Below, one piece after another: positions 1-10,294 of a stretch of 64,000 bases of DNA. Every line of letters starts with the position of its first letter. Position 1 is the stretch's first letter. The DNA lies in contig NC_090771.1 in assembly GCF_001761485.1 (NCBI RefSeq), positions 1,240,001 to 1,304,000 of the forward strand. Reading direction: 5' to 3'. Position numbers and translations under genes: made by a program. The notes beneath the pieces are model-generated. The model saw nothing but the letters and a program-made list of their open reading frames with translations. It was not told the DNA's origin and searched no databases. The DNA comes from Yarrowia lipolytica. Lineage: Eukaryota; Ascomycota; Dipodascomycetes; Dipodascales.

Positions 1-913
1 GACGGATTTTTGTAGACTTCGGAATGGAGATGTAAGTCGGTGGAAAATCCCGGAAATTGGAGATTTGAAACACAATCTGGTCGGTCGTCATGTTGCTCCA
101 TCTACCATCGCTTATCATGCAGTTGCAGCATCAATAACAATGTCTATCCGAGTTCTGACTCTTCGACCCTTGCCTGTTTGGGACCATGGCTGCAGCAACA
201 ATAAACAAACTCTGAGGTTATGATGACGGAGGTATACAAGTGAATGTAACGCGCTGGGGAGTAGAGATGGCGGAAAAAGAAGGCCATTGATAGGTTCTAC
301 CACCCAGATTACATAACATTACTCTCTTTCCGACCTTTTTCACCAACCCCAGCGGCTTCTATGTCCTCATCTCCCTCAAACTCTCTGCACCGCCCCTCCC
401 ACCCCGTTTGACAGCTGGACTAGCCCGTAAAAGAAGATGAGGGGGGCCTGACATTGGACAATCGTCGACGCCCGCTATCTTACGTCTGTACTACCAGGTT
501 AAAACAAAACATCTGTCACTTGACCGGTTTAGATGCTTCATTAGACGCATTATATCATAGCACTAGTGGGGTCTAGCTGCACTGCCGAAATCAGGGGTAA
601 TCCATATAACCAGCGATATAGAGCCGGTAGAGAGCTGAAAACCCGCACAGGCGTAAACACAGGCTCTGAAAAGGCACCTGCCAAAGCTGGTACTTTTCTC
701 TGCTCACCTTGCTCACCAAATCCCCCCCTCCTCGTCCTCCCCTATTAATATCCTCCACATGCCTAACGCGCGGGATATAAGCTTAATTCTAAGCGGGTTT
801 TATTTGTGATATTATCTGCGATTGGATTTCAAACCTCGACGACAACTGAACGAACCGTTTTTTGGCCTCTTTTTTTTGCCTTTGAACCAAACTCCGCGCC
901 AGTTTTCATCGCA
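1..913. other. Intergenic / upstream region of the Ca2+/H+ exchanger gene
   Basis: No convincing gene. Open frames here are short and mostly lack an ATG start. The right end carries the promoter of the exchanger gene, with a TATA-like element near 776. The left part may belong to the upstream region of a gene outside the window. Confidence 0.6.
776..780 (+). promoter_or_regulatory. TATA-like element of the VCX1-type gene
   Basis: A TATAA lies about 135 bp before the chosen ATG at 914. Distance and orientation fit a yeast TATA box. No transcript evidence is available. Confidence 0.35.
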
Positions 914-2116
914 ATGCCTTCCGAATCCACCCCTCTCATTGGCCGACGGCTCCAGCCCTCGGACCACACCTACGTGCAAAAGGTGCGCATCGTGCTGGGC
1001 TCGTCATATGTCAATATTCTGCTGATTTTCGTGCCCCTCGGCCTGCTCTCCGGAATTCTCGGATGGGGCGCCACCTGGACCTTCTCTCTCAACTTCCTCG
1101 CCATTGTCCCCCTTGCCGCCCTGCTGTCGTTTGCTACTGAAGAGCTGTCTGCCAAGGTCGGCCAGACTCTCGGAGGTCTGCTCAATGCCACCTTTGGAAA
1201 CGCCGTCGAGCTCATTGTATCCGTGATCGCCCTCTACCAGGGCCAGATCCGAATTGTCCAGGCCTCCATGCTTGGATCCATTCTGTCCAACATGCTGCTG
1301 GTGCTGGGATGCTGCTTCGTTGCCGGAGGATGGGGACGAGTCCAGCAGAAGTTCAACATGACCGTGGCCCAGACCATGTCCTCTCTTCTCGCCCTCGGAG
1401 TCACCTCGCTGCTTATCCCCGCTGCCTTCCACGCCTCTCTGCCCAACTCTGGAAAGCCCGGAGAGGATACCGACCCTTCGGTTGTCGACCCCACCCTAGC
1501 TGTGTCTCGAGGAACCTCCATCGTCATTCTCTCCATCTACACTCTTTTCCTCTACTTTCAGCTCGGATCCCACAGCGGTCTGTTTGAGGACGCTGAGAGC
1601 GAGGCCGTTGACGCTACCGAGGGAGAGGACGAGCACGAGGGCTCCACCCTGACTCCCTGGGAGTCAATCTTTGCCCTGGTTGTCATCACCGTAATGGTCT
1701 CTTTCTGCGCCGACTACCTCGTCGAGTCCATCGACGACATTGTGGCTTCTTCCGGACTCTCCAAGACCTTCATCGGTCTGATTCTGCTGCCCATTGTCGG
1801 TAACGCCGCCGAGCACGTGACTGCCGTGGTTGTGGCTATCAAGGATAAGATGGATCTGGCTATCGGAGTGGCTATCGGCTCCTCTCTGCAGATTGCCCTT
1901 TTCCTCACCCCCTTCCTGGTCATTCTCGGCTGGATCATCGACCAGCCCATGTCTCTGTACTTCTCCACCTTTGAGACTGCCGTCCTCTTCGTCGGAGTCT
2001 TTGTCTGCAACTACCTGCTGCAGGACGGAGAGTCCAACTGGCTTGAGGGAGTCATGTTGCTCGGCACCTACTTTATTGCCGCCATTGCCTTCTTCTACTA
2101 TCCCTCGGATATGTAA
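914..2116 (+). CDS. VCX1: Vacuolar Ca2+/H+ exchanger (CAX family, Vcx1-like)
   Basis: A 400-residue multi-span membrane protein that should exchange cytosolic Ca2+ for vacuolar protons and so clear calcium after a signal. The two signature CaCA repeats are visible: [13 protein letters not shown] after the third membrane span in the first half, and [14 protein letters not shown] in the second. An acidic linker (about residues 240-260, rich in E and D) separates the halves, as in fungal CAX proteins. The N-terminus holds an acidic dileucine-like stretch, ESTPLI, which may sort it to the vacuole. I chose the ATG at 914 because the open frame upstream of it has no ATG start and does not look like family sequence. 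The length is close to that of S. cerevisiae Vcx1 (411). No intron is needed. Confident in the family; vacuolar location is inferred from it. Confidence 0.9.
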   Translation: MPSESTPLIGRRLQPSDHTYVQKVRIVLGSSYVNILLIFVPLGLLSGILGWGATWTFSLNFLAIVPLAALLSFATEELSAKVGQTLGGLLNATFGNAVELIVSVIALYQGQIRIVQASMLGSILSNMLLVLGCCFVAGGWGRVQQKFNMTVAQTMSSLLALGVTSLLIPAAFHASLPNSGKPGEDTDPSVVDPTLAVSRGTSIVILSIYTLFLYFQLGSHSGLFEDAESEAVDATEGEDEHEGSTLTPWESIFALVVITVMVSFCADYLVESIDDIVASSGLSKTFIGLILLPIVGNAAEHVTAVVVAIKDKMDLAIGVAIGSSLQIALFLTPFLVILGWIIDQPMSLYFSTFETAVLFVGVFVCNYLLQDGESNWLEGVMLLGTYFIAAIAFFYYPSDM

Positions 2117-2752
2117 GAGGACAGGAATGCCTCTATGTAAATTACGCAGTGAAGTAATAGACATTATACTTAATGAGCCTGGAGCATTCGCAAATGGACT
2201 CATTTTTGAAGTCCCTTGTATTAGCTGTCCGAACCAGGAATGTGATTCAATGGTATAACAATGTCCGTGATGACTGGCTTCTACAGGTAAGGTTATGATT
2301 TCGCCTTGGAGTCTGAGAAGATGCAAGACTAGACTGTGACTACTAGACTCTGACAAGATATTGTGTAACATGAATGATATATTTAGTGACATTGGGGACC
2401 GTTTCAGAGCTCTCGGATTTCAAATACCTCTTCTGTAGCGCATTCTAGCTATTATAATATTGACTCCTTTTACTTAGCTTTACTTTAACTATAATCTTAA
2501 GAGTTCAACTAATTTCAAGTAATTTAAAGAACTGGGCTATCGAGTCAATATGAGTATATACTCAAGGTATGGAAGAATTAATTACATCAATTCACTTGGA
2601 TCAAAATTCTAACCCCCTTGAACTTATGAAACACTAACCAATCCACTACCTTTACCTTCTCCGTTCCATCTTTGACCACCACTATACACCACGATAAAGT
2701 TGCACCATGCATATCAAGACCGTTTTTTTTTGAAAGTGTATTCTCACCAAAA
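2117..2752. other. Intergenic between exchanger and ELP5
   Basis: AT-rich non-coding stretch holding the exchanger 3' end and the ELP5 promoter. No RNA gene or repeat recognised. Confidence 0.6.
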
Positions 2753-3628
2753 ATGCACCCTTCGCTACTCCTGCCCCGGATTCTCGCGTTGAAGGACAGC
2801 TCGGCGTTCACGGTGATTATTGATAGCGTGGAACAGTCAGCATCTCGCTTGATCAGCGAATTCCTCCACCACGCACCTGAATCAACCAATGTTCTGTACG
2901 TCAACTACGAGACATTGACGGTTGATAAACGGGTCAACCACGAGATTTCGGGACACGAAAAGGTCGCCGAGCTCAAGCAAAAGATTGTCCAGCTGACGGG
3001 GACGTCCCAGACTCTCATCATCTTCGACACCCTGGCTTTCATTCCAGAACAAGAGCTGTTCCAGCTGCTCTTCAGTTTGATCAGCAAGCATACAACAGTC
3101 GTTTGCGTCTACCACGGCGATATCCGGTCGAAAAGTGACTCTTCGAGCTCCTGTTACCCCTCGACTCTGTCGCTTCTCAACTACTTTGCCACCAGTATTC
3201 TTACTGTTGGTCCTCTGAGCAGACCAGACGTCATGCCTCATGTTTTGGAACAACACAGTAACCGGATTTCGGCCTGGGACATCCCTATGGGCTGCAATTC
3301 GCCGAAATTTGAGGTGCAGCTGGATTACAGACGCAAATCGGGACGCTCGGTCATTGCTACATACACTGTAGACAACTCGTCTCATGCAGTAGCCATTGCC
3401 CCTAACAAGGCGCAGCAGCAAGAAAACGAGGCAGATCTGCTCAAGGATCTGACCACGTTTAACCTGACAACTTCCACTCGAAACCAGCAGGCCAAGGATA
3501 AGGTGGAACTGCCGTTTCTGGAGAGTCAAAAGTACGGAGATGGAGGAGTCCAAGGAGGAGCCATTGTTTACCAGTACGAAAAGGACGATGATTACGACGA
3601 AGAAGATCCTTATGAAGATCCCTTCTAA
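2753..3628 (+). CDS. IKI1: Elongator complex subunit Elp5 (Iki1)
   Basis: A 291-residue protein matching Elp5, one of the three RecA-fold subunits (Elp4-Elp5-Elp6) of the Elongator accessory ring. Elongator modifies wobble uridines of tRNAs (mcm5/ncm5). Visible Elp5 traits are a Walker-less RecA-like core (SAFTVIIDSVEQSASRL near the N-terminus, TLIIFDTLAFIP near residue 105), a VQLDYRRKSGRS segment, and a highly acidic C-terminal tail ending EEDPYEDPF. The start at 2753 is the first ATG in frame and gives MHPSLLLPRILAL, the expected beginning of the fold; the frame upstream is open without an ATG. Length is near the yeast protein (309). Fast-evolving family, so the call rests on overall layout and the acidic tail. 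Confidence 0.8.
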   Translation: MHPSLLLPRILALKDSSAFTVIIDSVEQSASRLISEFLHHAPESTNVLYVNYETLTVDKRVNHEISGHEKVAELKQKIVQLTGTSQTLIIFDTLAFIPEQELFQLLFSLISKHTTVVCVYHGDIRSKSDSSSSCYPSTLSLLNYFATSILTVGPLSRPDVMPHVLEQHSNRISAWDIPMGCNSPKFEVQLDYRRKSGRSVIATYTVDNSSHAVAIAPNKAQQQENEADLLKDLTTFNLTTSTRNQQAKDKVELPFLESQKYGDGGVQGGAIVYQYEKDDDYDEEDPYEDPF

Positions 3629-3972
3629 GGGAAAAGTTATTTATTGCACTGTATCATGTTAATATACATTTATCGCAGTTGGTGTTGTGTGTGAAGTATT
3701 TCACCAACTACAATCACAAGAATTGCACCAGAATAGTGTGCGGTTTTACAAGAACACCACAGGGTCGAATGGGGACCTACTGATAGCCGTGCCGAGTACA
3801 GTACAAGTCATAAATCGTATTAATGTCTATCACATCAATGGTGCCATTGTAGATAGTGACAGGATGTAACTCACAGTGGGTAGCTCTCGTAGCAATACGG
3901 CCTCGGCGTTCGGAATAGCCACAGTCGTGCTATACACTCCCATGGCTAACACACCCTCCACTCGTCTGGTTG
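3629..3972. other. Intergenic between convergent ELP5 and CinA-like gene
   Basis: Shared 3' region of two genes that point toward each other. Nothing else seen. Confidence 0.6.
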
Positions 3973-4523
3973 CTACTTCAATTGGTCGAGCAAAAACTGC
4001 AGCGCTCGGAACGCAAACTCCTCCATGTTCTGAGCTCGGTCGTTACTGCCTGTCGAAAAAGTCATGCTCTTGGATCCACTGGGTCCGACCACAGCCACAA
4101 ACCCGGTTCCCACGGCGTCTCCAGTCGGGCCGGCCCATCCGGTCTCGGAAAGAGCATAGGTGGAGCCCAGCTCAATCTTGAGGTTTCGCGCCAGTCTCAA
4201 AGCCACACTTTCACTGGGGCCCGTGTACTGATCAATGTCGGTCTGGGACCAGCCTGAAAGCTTGAGTCGCGACTTGAGCGAGTACACCAGAGTTCCTCCT
4301 GTGAAGTACTTGGAGGCTCCAGGGATAGCCACCAGATAGGACGAGATGAGTCCTCCACATGCCTGTGTTAGTAAGAAAGAGCCGGTTGATTGTGTCGTTT
4401 GAAGTCGGTTATTGAGCCGTTTATTCCACTCACCGCCTCTGAGACCGCCAAGGTGTGTCCCTTTTCGGTCAGCAGCGCCGAAATCTCGTCCAGCAAAAGT
4501 TGTACCCGTTCGGAAATGAACAT
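3973..4523 (-). CDS. CinA C-terminal-domain protein (PncC-like nicotinamide-nucleotide amidase family), two exons
   Basis: Exon 1 is 4523-4434, the intron is 4433-4363 (71 bp, GTGAGT ... TACTAACACAG), and exon 2 is 4362-3973, giving 159 residues, the normal size of a stand-alone CinA C domain. Bacterial PncC deamidates nicotinamide mononucleotide in NAD salvage. Conserved parts include LISSYLVAIPGASKYFTGG after the splice junction, the SESVALRLARN helix, and ETGWAGPTG...GTGFVAVVGP near the middle. The usual active-site ESCTGG reads EAACGG here, so the Ser and Thr of the classical motif are replaced by Ala and Cys; the junction falls inside this motif (GAGGCG|GCATGT). Enzyme activity is therefore uncertain. 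The start is the first ATG in exon 1; an extra upstream exon cannot be excluded. Confidence 0.8.
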
Positions 4524-5110
4524 TGAAATATCGTGGTGTGATAAAGTTGGCGAGTGCTGTGCATGATGATTTGTAAGGCTGGTGGAAGATGAGGGTGTCT
4601 CCTGGAAGGTGTTGGAGGGCGGCTACGGAGATTCTAAAGAGTGCAACATGTTTTAAAAGCAGATATTTAGGGGTATTTGGCCTTTAGATCAGAATAATGC
4701 ATACCATCGGAGCTATGGGCTTGGTACCACTCCTTTTTTTTTTTTTCTGCATATACATTCATTTAATTATTTTCTGCTACTTCTCTAAACATTTAGTTAG
4801 GGTTATTCACTCCATTACTTCAGCTAGAAGTACCGTACTTGTAGTTAGGCTTTCCTGATACGGAGGAGGAAGTGTGTGATTATGTCATCCTTTAGACATG
4901 CTAGCGAGTATCTGAAAACTTTGCTCTATTCACAGCAAAAATCTAACCAACTTCCTCACACAATATTAACCCGCCAGACTCCTACAACGCCGTCAATTCC
5001 AACCCCCCCCAAACATTCGCCACTCCCGCCAAACCCTATTTTCCACCACCTCACAAGCTCACGACACGAGACACTAATCCACACATCCACACATTTACAC
5101 ATCACACACA
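4524..5110. other. Intergenic between divergent CinA-like and RPN13 genes
   Basis: Divergent promoter region. It contains a likely 5'-truncated LINE tail at 4734-4807 (separate entry). The stretch just before RPN13 is rich in CA and CAC repeats, as is common in yeast 5' leaders. Confidence 0.6.
4734..4807 (-). mobile_element. Probable 5'-truncated LINE tail (Ylli-like)
   Basis: Read on the minus strand, the segment ends in AATGAATGTATATGCAG followed by 13 A's, and is flanked by the 6-bp direct repeat GGAGTG (plus strand CACTCC at 4728-4733 and 4808-4813), which looks like a target-site duplication. The same ending before a poly(A) occurs at 11547-11579 in the other orientation. A shared 3' end, a poly(A) tail and flanking repeats are the mark of short LINE insertions; Y. 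lipolytica carries the LINE Ylli, known for many 5'-truncated copies. Assignment to Ylli is inference. Confidence 0.45.
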
Positions 5111-6195
5111 ATGGCGACTACCACCGACATTCTTTTTTTCAAGGCCGGCCAGGCGGACTTTGACGAGGAAACTTCAATTGTGACCCCCCGACGGGGCCAG
5201 GGTCGGATTGTCGTGACACAGCCCAGTGACAGCGAGGAGTTAATATCGTTTGTGTGGGAGCCTCGAGGCACGGCCGGTGGCGAGAAGGTCGAGGTGTACC
5301 CATTTGCTGGAGACGCCACCTTCCAGCATGTCCCTGCATGCAAGACTGGCCGAGTGTTCAAGCTGCAGTTTGAGTCGTCTGGCGAGAAACTCTTCTACTG
5401 GGCCCAGAACCCCACCGACAGCGAAAACGTGTGGGAGCTGAGCAAGGAGGACAAGCGGGTTCTCAACACAATGCAGGCAATTCTGGAGGAGCAGGCTGAT
5501 GACGCTGAGGAGAACGCGGAAGACGTGGATATGCAGTGAGTAGTATAATATATGGATGAATGGTAGTACAGAAGGAGGACCGCGAGAGCAAGGAAAACGA
5601 TTGACATGGTTCCAACAATACAGATCAATTTTGGATGATTTTTGAGCAGTTTTGTGTCTCCAATACACGAGATGAGCAACAATCTATTCGCTCGTCCTGC
5701 AATGATTGGGTTCACCCGGACGTTTGGCCTTGGTTTCCATCATAAACCGAGTCGTTTCGTTTGTACTAACCCAGGGACGCCGAACCCAAATCTGCCCCTG
5801 CAGTCAACCCCACTGTGCCGGATCTGGCTTCTATGATGAGAAACATCCAGGTGCCCCAGAGCCAGTCCCAGAGCCACCAGGCCGTGCCGGTCATGAACAT
5901 TGGCTCTGTAGTGAGTCAGAACATGATGGCCGAGCACATCAGATCGCTGGACGACCAGGAAGTGGATCGCCTGTGCTTGTTGCTACCCGACGTGATTCCC
6001 AAGACCCGAGAGTCGCTCATCGGCGTGGTTCAGTCGCCCCAGTTTGCTCAGGGCATGAACACCTTTGATTCGGCTCTAAGAGAGGGCGCTGCTAGTATTA
6101 TTGCCAGAGAACTAGGCCAGGAGTATCTTGGAGAGGGCGTTGAGGGGTATCTGGAGAGTGCCAGAAAGGCTGCCAAGAAGGAGGAGGACAAATGA
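5111..6195 (+). CDS. RPN13: 26S proteasome ubiquitin receptor Rpn13 (ADRM1), two exons
   Basis: Exon 1 is 5111-5535, the intron 5536-5774 (239 bp, GTGAGT ... TACTAACCCAG), exon 2 5775-6195; total 281 residues. Exon 1 encodes the Pru domain (about residues 5-115): ILFFKAGQADFDEE, LISFVWEPRG, VYPFAGDATFQHV, RVFKLQFESS, KLFYWAQNP, the typical PH-like fold that binds ubiquitin and the Rpn2 tail. Exon 2 encodes a linker and a DEUBAD domain (about residues 185-275; LDDQEVDRLCLLLPDVI, QSPQFAQGMNTFDSAL, IARELGQEY), which in animals and fission yeast recruits the deubiquitinase Uch37/UCHL5. S. cerevisiae Rpn13 (156 residues) lacks this second domain, so this yeast keeps the fuller ancestral form. The intron falls between the two domains, and the junction CA|G restores the frame exactly. 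Confidence 0.93.
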
Positions 6196-8374
6196 ACCAG
6201 CGCGTAGCAGTGGTCTATTTGGTCTATCTGTCTAACCGAACTCTAGTCTTTCAGCAATGGTCTGTGTAAGGAGTCTACGTGGGGCTAGTGAAGGCAGCAA
6301 CTTGTGAAGGCCCATGTTCGTCAGGCCCAGTACAATCCATTGACGATATACTTGAATGAATGATATCAATGGCTTAAGGATGAGCACCAACGCCCCGAGC
6401 GTGAGCGACTCGGCTCTGTTGCGTACATTCGAGTATGTAGCAACGCGGACAACCGAAACGATAGATGACATCCCTGTCTTGTAGTCTCTGGCACGTTTCG
6501 AGGAGCTTTGCATTCCATTGGATAGTTTGTTATCAGTACGTTCGGTACGGTACAATATGTACTACATACCACACTTGGTTCAGACAAGGACTGTTTGTAT
6601 TGGTAACGAGCTATAGACAAACAATTAGATGCATCACCAGTTTAGTGCTTTAGCACGAGTAGGTACCTGTACTGTACTCGTGCTGTACTCGTACTGGAGA
6701 ATGTAGGTTCACGGATGTCGTTGATCCTAGCCGCTTACACGGTCAAGTCCGACACTTTTGTCCGATAATGTCTGCATCCGGCGTTGAGAGCTCATTAGCG
6801 TGTTCCAGAAGGAAAAGTCAACTGGTGTATTCTGTCAGAGAGCACACGTACTCGTAGAGATGTGTGTGCAATACAAGTCAAGTGGCTTACTGGTCAGTCT
6901 ACACTCTCCAAACAGTCGACATTGACCGACTAAACACAAGCATCCCCCACTCAGGTACGGTTCCCCTCACAAGTGCCCACTTTTATAGACCGTTGGAAGT
7001 ATCCGTGGAGCTGGGTCTTCTTGGCAGACAATGCATAGACGAGGTATGGCTGACAGGAGCGTAGAATGGCAAGACGAGCACGAGCACGAGTGACAAGGGA
7101 CGGGCAGGAGTGACAGTCGACAGCGACAGTGACAGCCGCTTGCGAGGGTAACAGCTGGGTCGTCGGAGGTCGTCATCCGGACAGCGCAGACATAGTCTGG
7201 ACCAGCCATGTCCTTGAACGGACCATCTAATCAAAGTCACCAAGCACCAATAAGAAGACGGTCAACCACCCTGTCGATAGTGATAGAGTAGTGACAAAGA
7301 GTGAACTAAATCTACAGTAACCATCTTTTTTACCTCACGTACTAACTCATACCCCACAAAGCTAATCTCCAACGTTTCCCCCCTCCACCGAGTGCATCTC
7401 TCTGTTCATACCCGGCCCTACAAACACAGAATTTGCTTCAAGTGGCTTCATGCTGGAACCTTGGTACCCCACACTTTGGCCTGTTTGGCACTAGTGTGAC
7501 AGTGCAGATCTGATATCATTTGACAGGTGACCTACCACGGTCTCTATTCTCGCCTTTCCATGGGTCTACCCCTCCATCAACGGCGCCATTCAGGAACAAG
7601 GGGTAACGGCTTACGCATGGGGAGGACAGGCTCATAGTTAGCCTACTTGTTTAGCAGCCCTTGTCCAGATAATACGGAGCAAAAAGGAGACGAGAAACGG
7701 CTCAGAACAAGCGGGTCGGGTAGACGAAAAGAAGCTCAATGGTCGACTCCAGACAAAGACTCGCATCTCGTACATTTACCTCCGCCATGCATTATTGCCC
7801 ACCTACTCCCTCCCGCAGTACCACCATGCACCATCCCCCACCCTGCCTCGACTCTTGACTGGATCCACATGGATTTACATGCAAAGTACGATACTGTGGT
7901 GTTATGAATGGCTTTCGGGCTCGATGCCACAAGGCCAATGGGGGTTTCGACATGTGTCAGACGGCGGAGATCCACACTAGCTACTTGTAGTTAACCCATG
8001 GAAAGTGCATCTTTAGCCGGAGACGCAAGACGGCACATTCATGCACAACTACACACTACAAACACACCGTACAAGTGCGGACCCGGGCTCGAGTACAAGA
8101 ACTCAGTCATGCAAACACCATCTGCCTTTATTCTCCGACAAGGCTCCGATCATAAATGCAATTTATGCATCCACATACACACGTACACCTGACGCCGCTG
8201 TGTAAACGCGTGTGATCGCGAGCGAGTAACGTCCACCAGTCTTCTGGGAGCCCCTTTCCTCCAAAAGGCCTGACATTGACGCTTTAAAAAAGTTGACATC
8301 TGAAACAAGCAGCCGTTGCCGGGGGTCTCATTGGTATAAGACAGGATACCGTTGATTCACCGGTCATGGTTCAC

Positions 8375-8406
8375 AGATCGGAAGAGCGGTTCAGCAGGCC
8401 CCCCCC
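8375..8406 (+). other. Illumina adapter-like sequence plus poly-C (probable assembly artefact)
   Basis: Positions 8375-8398 start AGATCGGAAGAGC and continue to ...CAGCAGG. As I recall the Illumina paired-end adapter, all 24 bases match it. A run of eight C's follows directly at 8399-8406. Natural origin is very unlikely. Confidence 0.85.
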
Positions 8407-8865
8407 GCAGAGATGCAACCTCCACCTAAGGAATATCAAGACAAAAGACTCAAGCACAAGTTGAAGCATGGCACAAGCTCCAGCCCACATGCCAAGGTTC
8501 ACAGGTGGATATATTGACTGGACCTACATTCTTTGTCTGCGTGACAGTTTCGAGAATGTGAAGATACCCAAAGTGCGGTGATTATGATGCTGGCAGGGCC
8601 TCCCAGGGTCTGTTTCAAATCGCTACAACCACATGGCTGGATTATCTACTCATTGCAGATCAGGAACACTTTCTGTTGGCTCCCGCGTGCAGATATTATC
8701 ATCTAACTAGTAGCTAAAGTCGCGCTAGCGCCTCTCTAGCACAGTCATGCACGTTTAGATCTGTTCGGGTCATGTCAGGTATACCTGTTTATTGGTATAT
8801 TGAGGGGATTACCAGTTGAACAAGCATGACGGCTGTGGCGGTAGATACACAAAGAGAACGACTTC

Positions 8866-8870
8866 TATAA
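8866..8870 (+). promoter_or_regulatory. TATA-like element of LIP8
   Basis: A TATAA 64 bp before the ATG at 8934, in a spacing normal for a regulated yeast gene. Confidence 0.45.
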
Positions 8871-8933
8871 GAGGGACTATTCTTGCCCTCTGGGTCATCA
8901 TCAAGCAGCAGCTTTCCACCCTTCTCTCTCCCA

Positions 8934-10049
8934 ATGGTATCCCTCTCTGCTCGAATCAAAGACTTTTTTTCGGTCCTCCTCCTCGGAGCTGCAACCATCA
9001 CTCCCTCCACACAGACCGCAGGCGTGTCTCAAGGGTTCTATGATTTTGCTCGGGACTTTGCCCATCTGTCCAACATTGCCTACTGTGTCAATGCTCCCAT
9101 CACTCCACTGAACCCGGACTTCACCTGTGGCAACTCGTGCAAGCACTTTCCGGAAATTGAGCTTGTGAAGACATTTGGAGGCAACTTCTTCAAGACCTCC
9201 ATTACGGGCTACCTGGCTGTCGATCATGTCAAGAAGGAGAAGTACGTTGTCTTCCGAGGAACCTTTTCGCTGGCAGACGCGATCACGGACATGCAGTTCC
9301 AGCTGTCTCCTTTCCTGGTCGATGTGCCTGCCCTGAACACTTTCTCAGCTAATGACACCACCGCAGAGGCCCAGACGCACTGTGAGGGCTGCAAAATTCA
9401 CGACGGCTTCTCCAAGGCCTTTACCGAGACCTGGGGTAACATTGGTGAGGATCTGCAGAAACACCTGGACGCTAACCCGGACTACCAGCTGTACGTGACT
9501 GGCCATTCTCTGGGAGCTGCTATGGCCCTTCTTGGAGCTACTTCCATCAAGCTCAAGGGCTACGATCCCATTCTCATCAACTACGGACAGCCCCGAGTCG
9601 GAAACAAGCCCTTCGCTGAGTTCATTAACAAGTTGTGGTTTGGAGAAGGCAACGGTCTGGAAATCACCCCCGAGAGAAAGCTGTACCGAATGACCCACTG
9701 GAACGACATCTTTGTTGGCCTGCCCAACTGGGAGGGATACACCCACTCTAACGGTGAAGTATACATCAACAACCGGTTCATCAACCCTCCTCTCAAGGAT
9801 GTCATCTCTTGTGCTGGAGGCGAAAACTCGAAGTGCTACCGATCCTCGTTCAGCCTGCTGTCCCAGATCAATCTGCTCCAAAACCACCTGGCTTACATTG
9901 ATTACATTGGATACTGCGCTCTGAACATTGGTCGACGAGAGCTTGCCGATCAGGAACATTACACTGGTCCTTATTACTATGGTCATCGATCTGAGGAGGA
10001 CTTTAAGAAGTTGGGCTTGGAGCTATCCACCCCACAAGTTGAGAACTGA
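8934..10049 (+). CDS. LIP8: Secreted triacylglycerol lipase, Lip8 type
   Basis: A 371-residue class 3 (alpha/beta hydrolase) lipase that hydrolyses acylglycerols outside the cell. I recognise it as the Y. lipolytica Lip7/Lip8 subgroup; 371 residues is the Lip8 length, while Lip7 is 366 by memory. A hydrophobic N-terminal segment (about residues 10-30, FFSVLLLGAATI) acts as signal or anchor. The catalytic Ser is S192 in GHSLGAA; the acid is probably D258 in HWNDIFVGLP, and the His probably H318 in QNHLAYI. The oxyanion region contains YVVFRGTFS. Cysteine pairs (CVNAP, CGNSCKHF, CEGCKIH, CAGG...KCYRS) suggest disulfides, and NDT near residue 140 is a glycosylation sequon. The ATG at 8934 was chosen because it begins the signal peptide; codons upstream in frame are serine-rich and lack family character. 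Confidence 0.87.
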   Translation: MVSLSARIKDFFSVLLLGAATITPSTQTAGVSQGFYDFARDFAHLSNIAYCVNAPITPLNPDFTCGNSCKHFPEIELVKTFGGNFFKTSITGYLAVDHVKKEKYVVFRGTFSLADAITDMQFQLSPFLVDVPALNTFSANDTTAEAQTHCEGCKIHDGFSKAFTETWGNIGEDLQKHLDANPDYQLYVTGHSLGAAMALLGATSIKLKGYDPILINYGQPRVGNKPFAEFINKLWFGEGNGLEITPERKLYRMTHWNDIFVGLPNWEGYTHSNGEVYINNRFINPPLKDVISCAGGENSKCYRSSFSLLSQINLLQNHLAYIDYIGYCALNIGRRELADQEHYTGPYYYGHRSEEDFKKLGLELSTPQVEN

Positions 10050-10226
10050 ACGAGTTGACATGCCTGCACTACTCAACAACTAACTACTTGTAGTCGTCAC
10101 TTTACTATTATCTAGCTGTAATTGTATATTAATATATCTAACGAATATAACAGACGGCTATAGAGTACAACCTTCATCATACAACTCATGACTGAGTTCA
10201 TTTCCCGACTAATGAGACTGACAAAT

Positions 10227-10294
10227 GTTGGGCTTGGAGGGTTGTTGGGCTTGGAGGACTGTTGGGATTGGAGGACTGTTGGGCTCGAAGAGGT
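10227..10294 (+). repeat. Four-copy 17-bp minisatellite
   Basis: Four tandem units near GTTGGGCTTGGAGGACT start at 10227, 10244, 10261 and 10278. The second and third differ at one base; the first and last are more diverged. It lies about 180 bp after the LIP8 stop. Confidence 0.85.

Larger units (their letters stand above)
6196..8933. other. 2.7-kb intergenic region upstream of LIP8
   Basis: No supported gene; open frames are short, lack family signatures, and have no splice-signal pairs I could join. It holds a dense run of GTAC-centred words at 6661-6697, a 24-nt adapter-like artefact at 8375-8398 followed by eight C's, and the LIP8 promoter with a TATA-like element at 8866. Confidence 0.6.
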
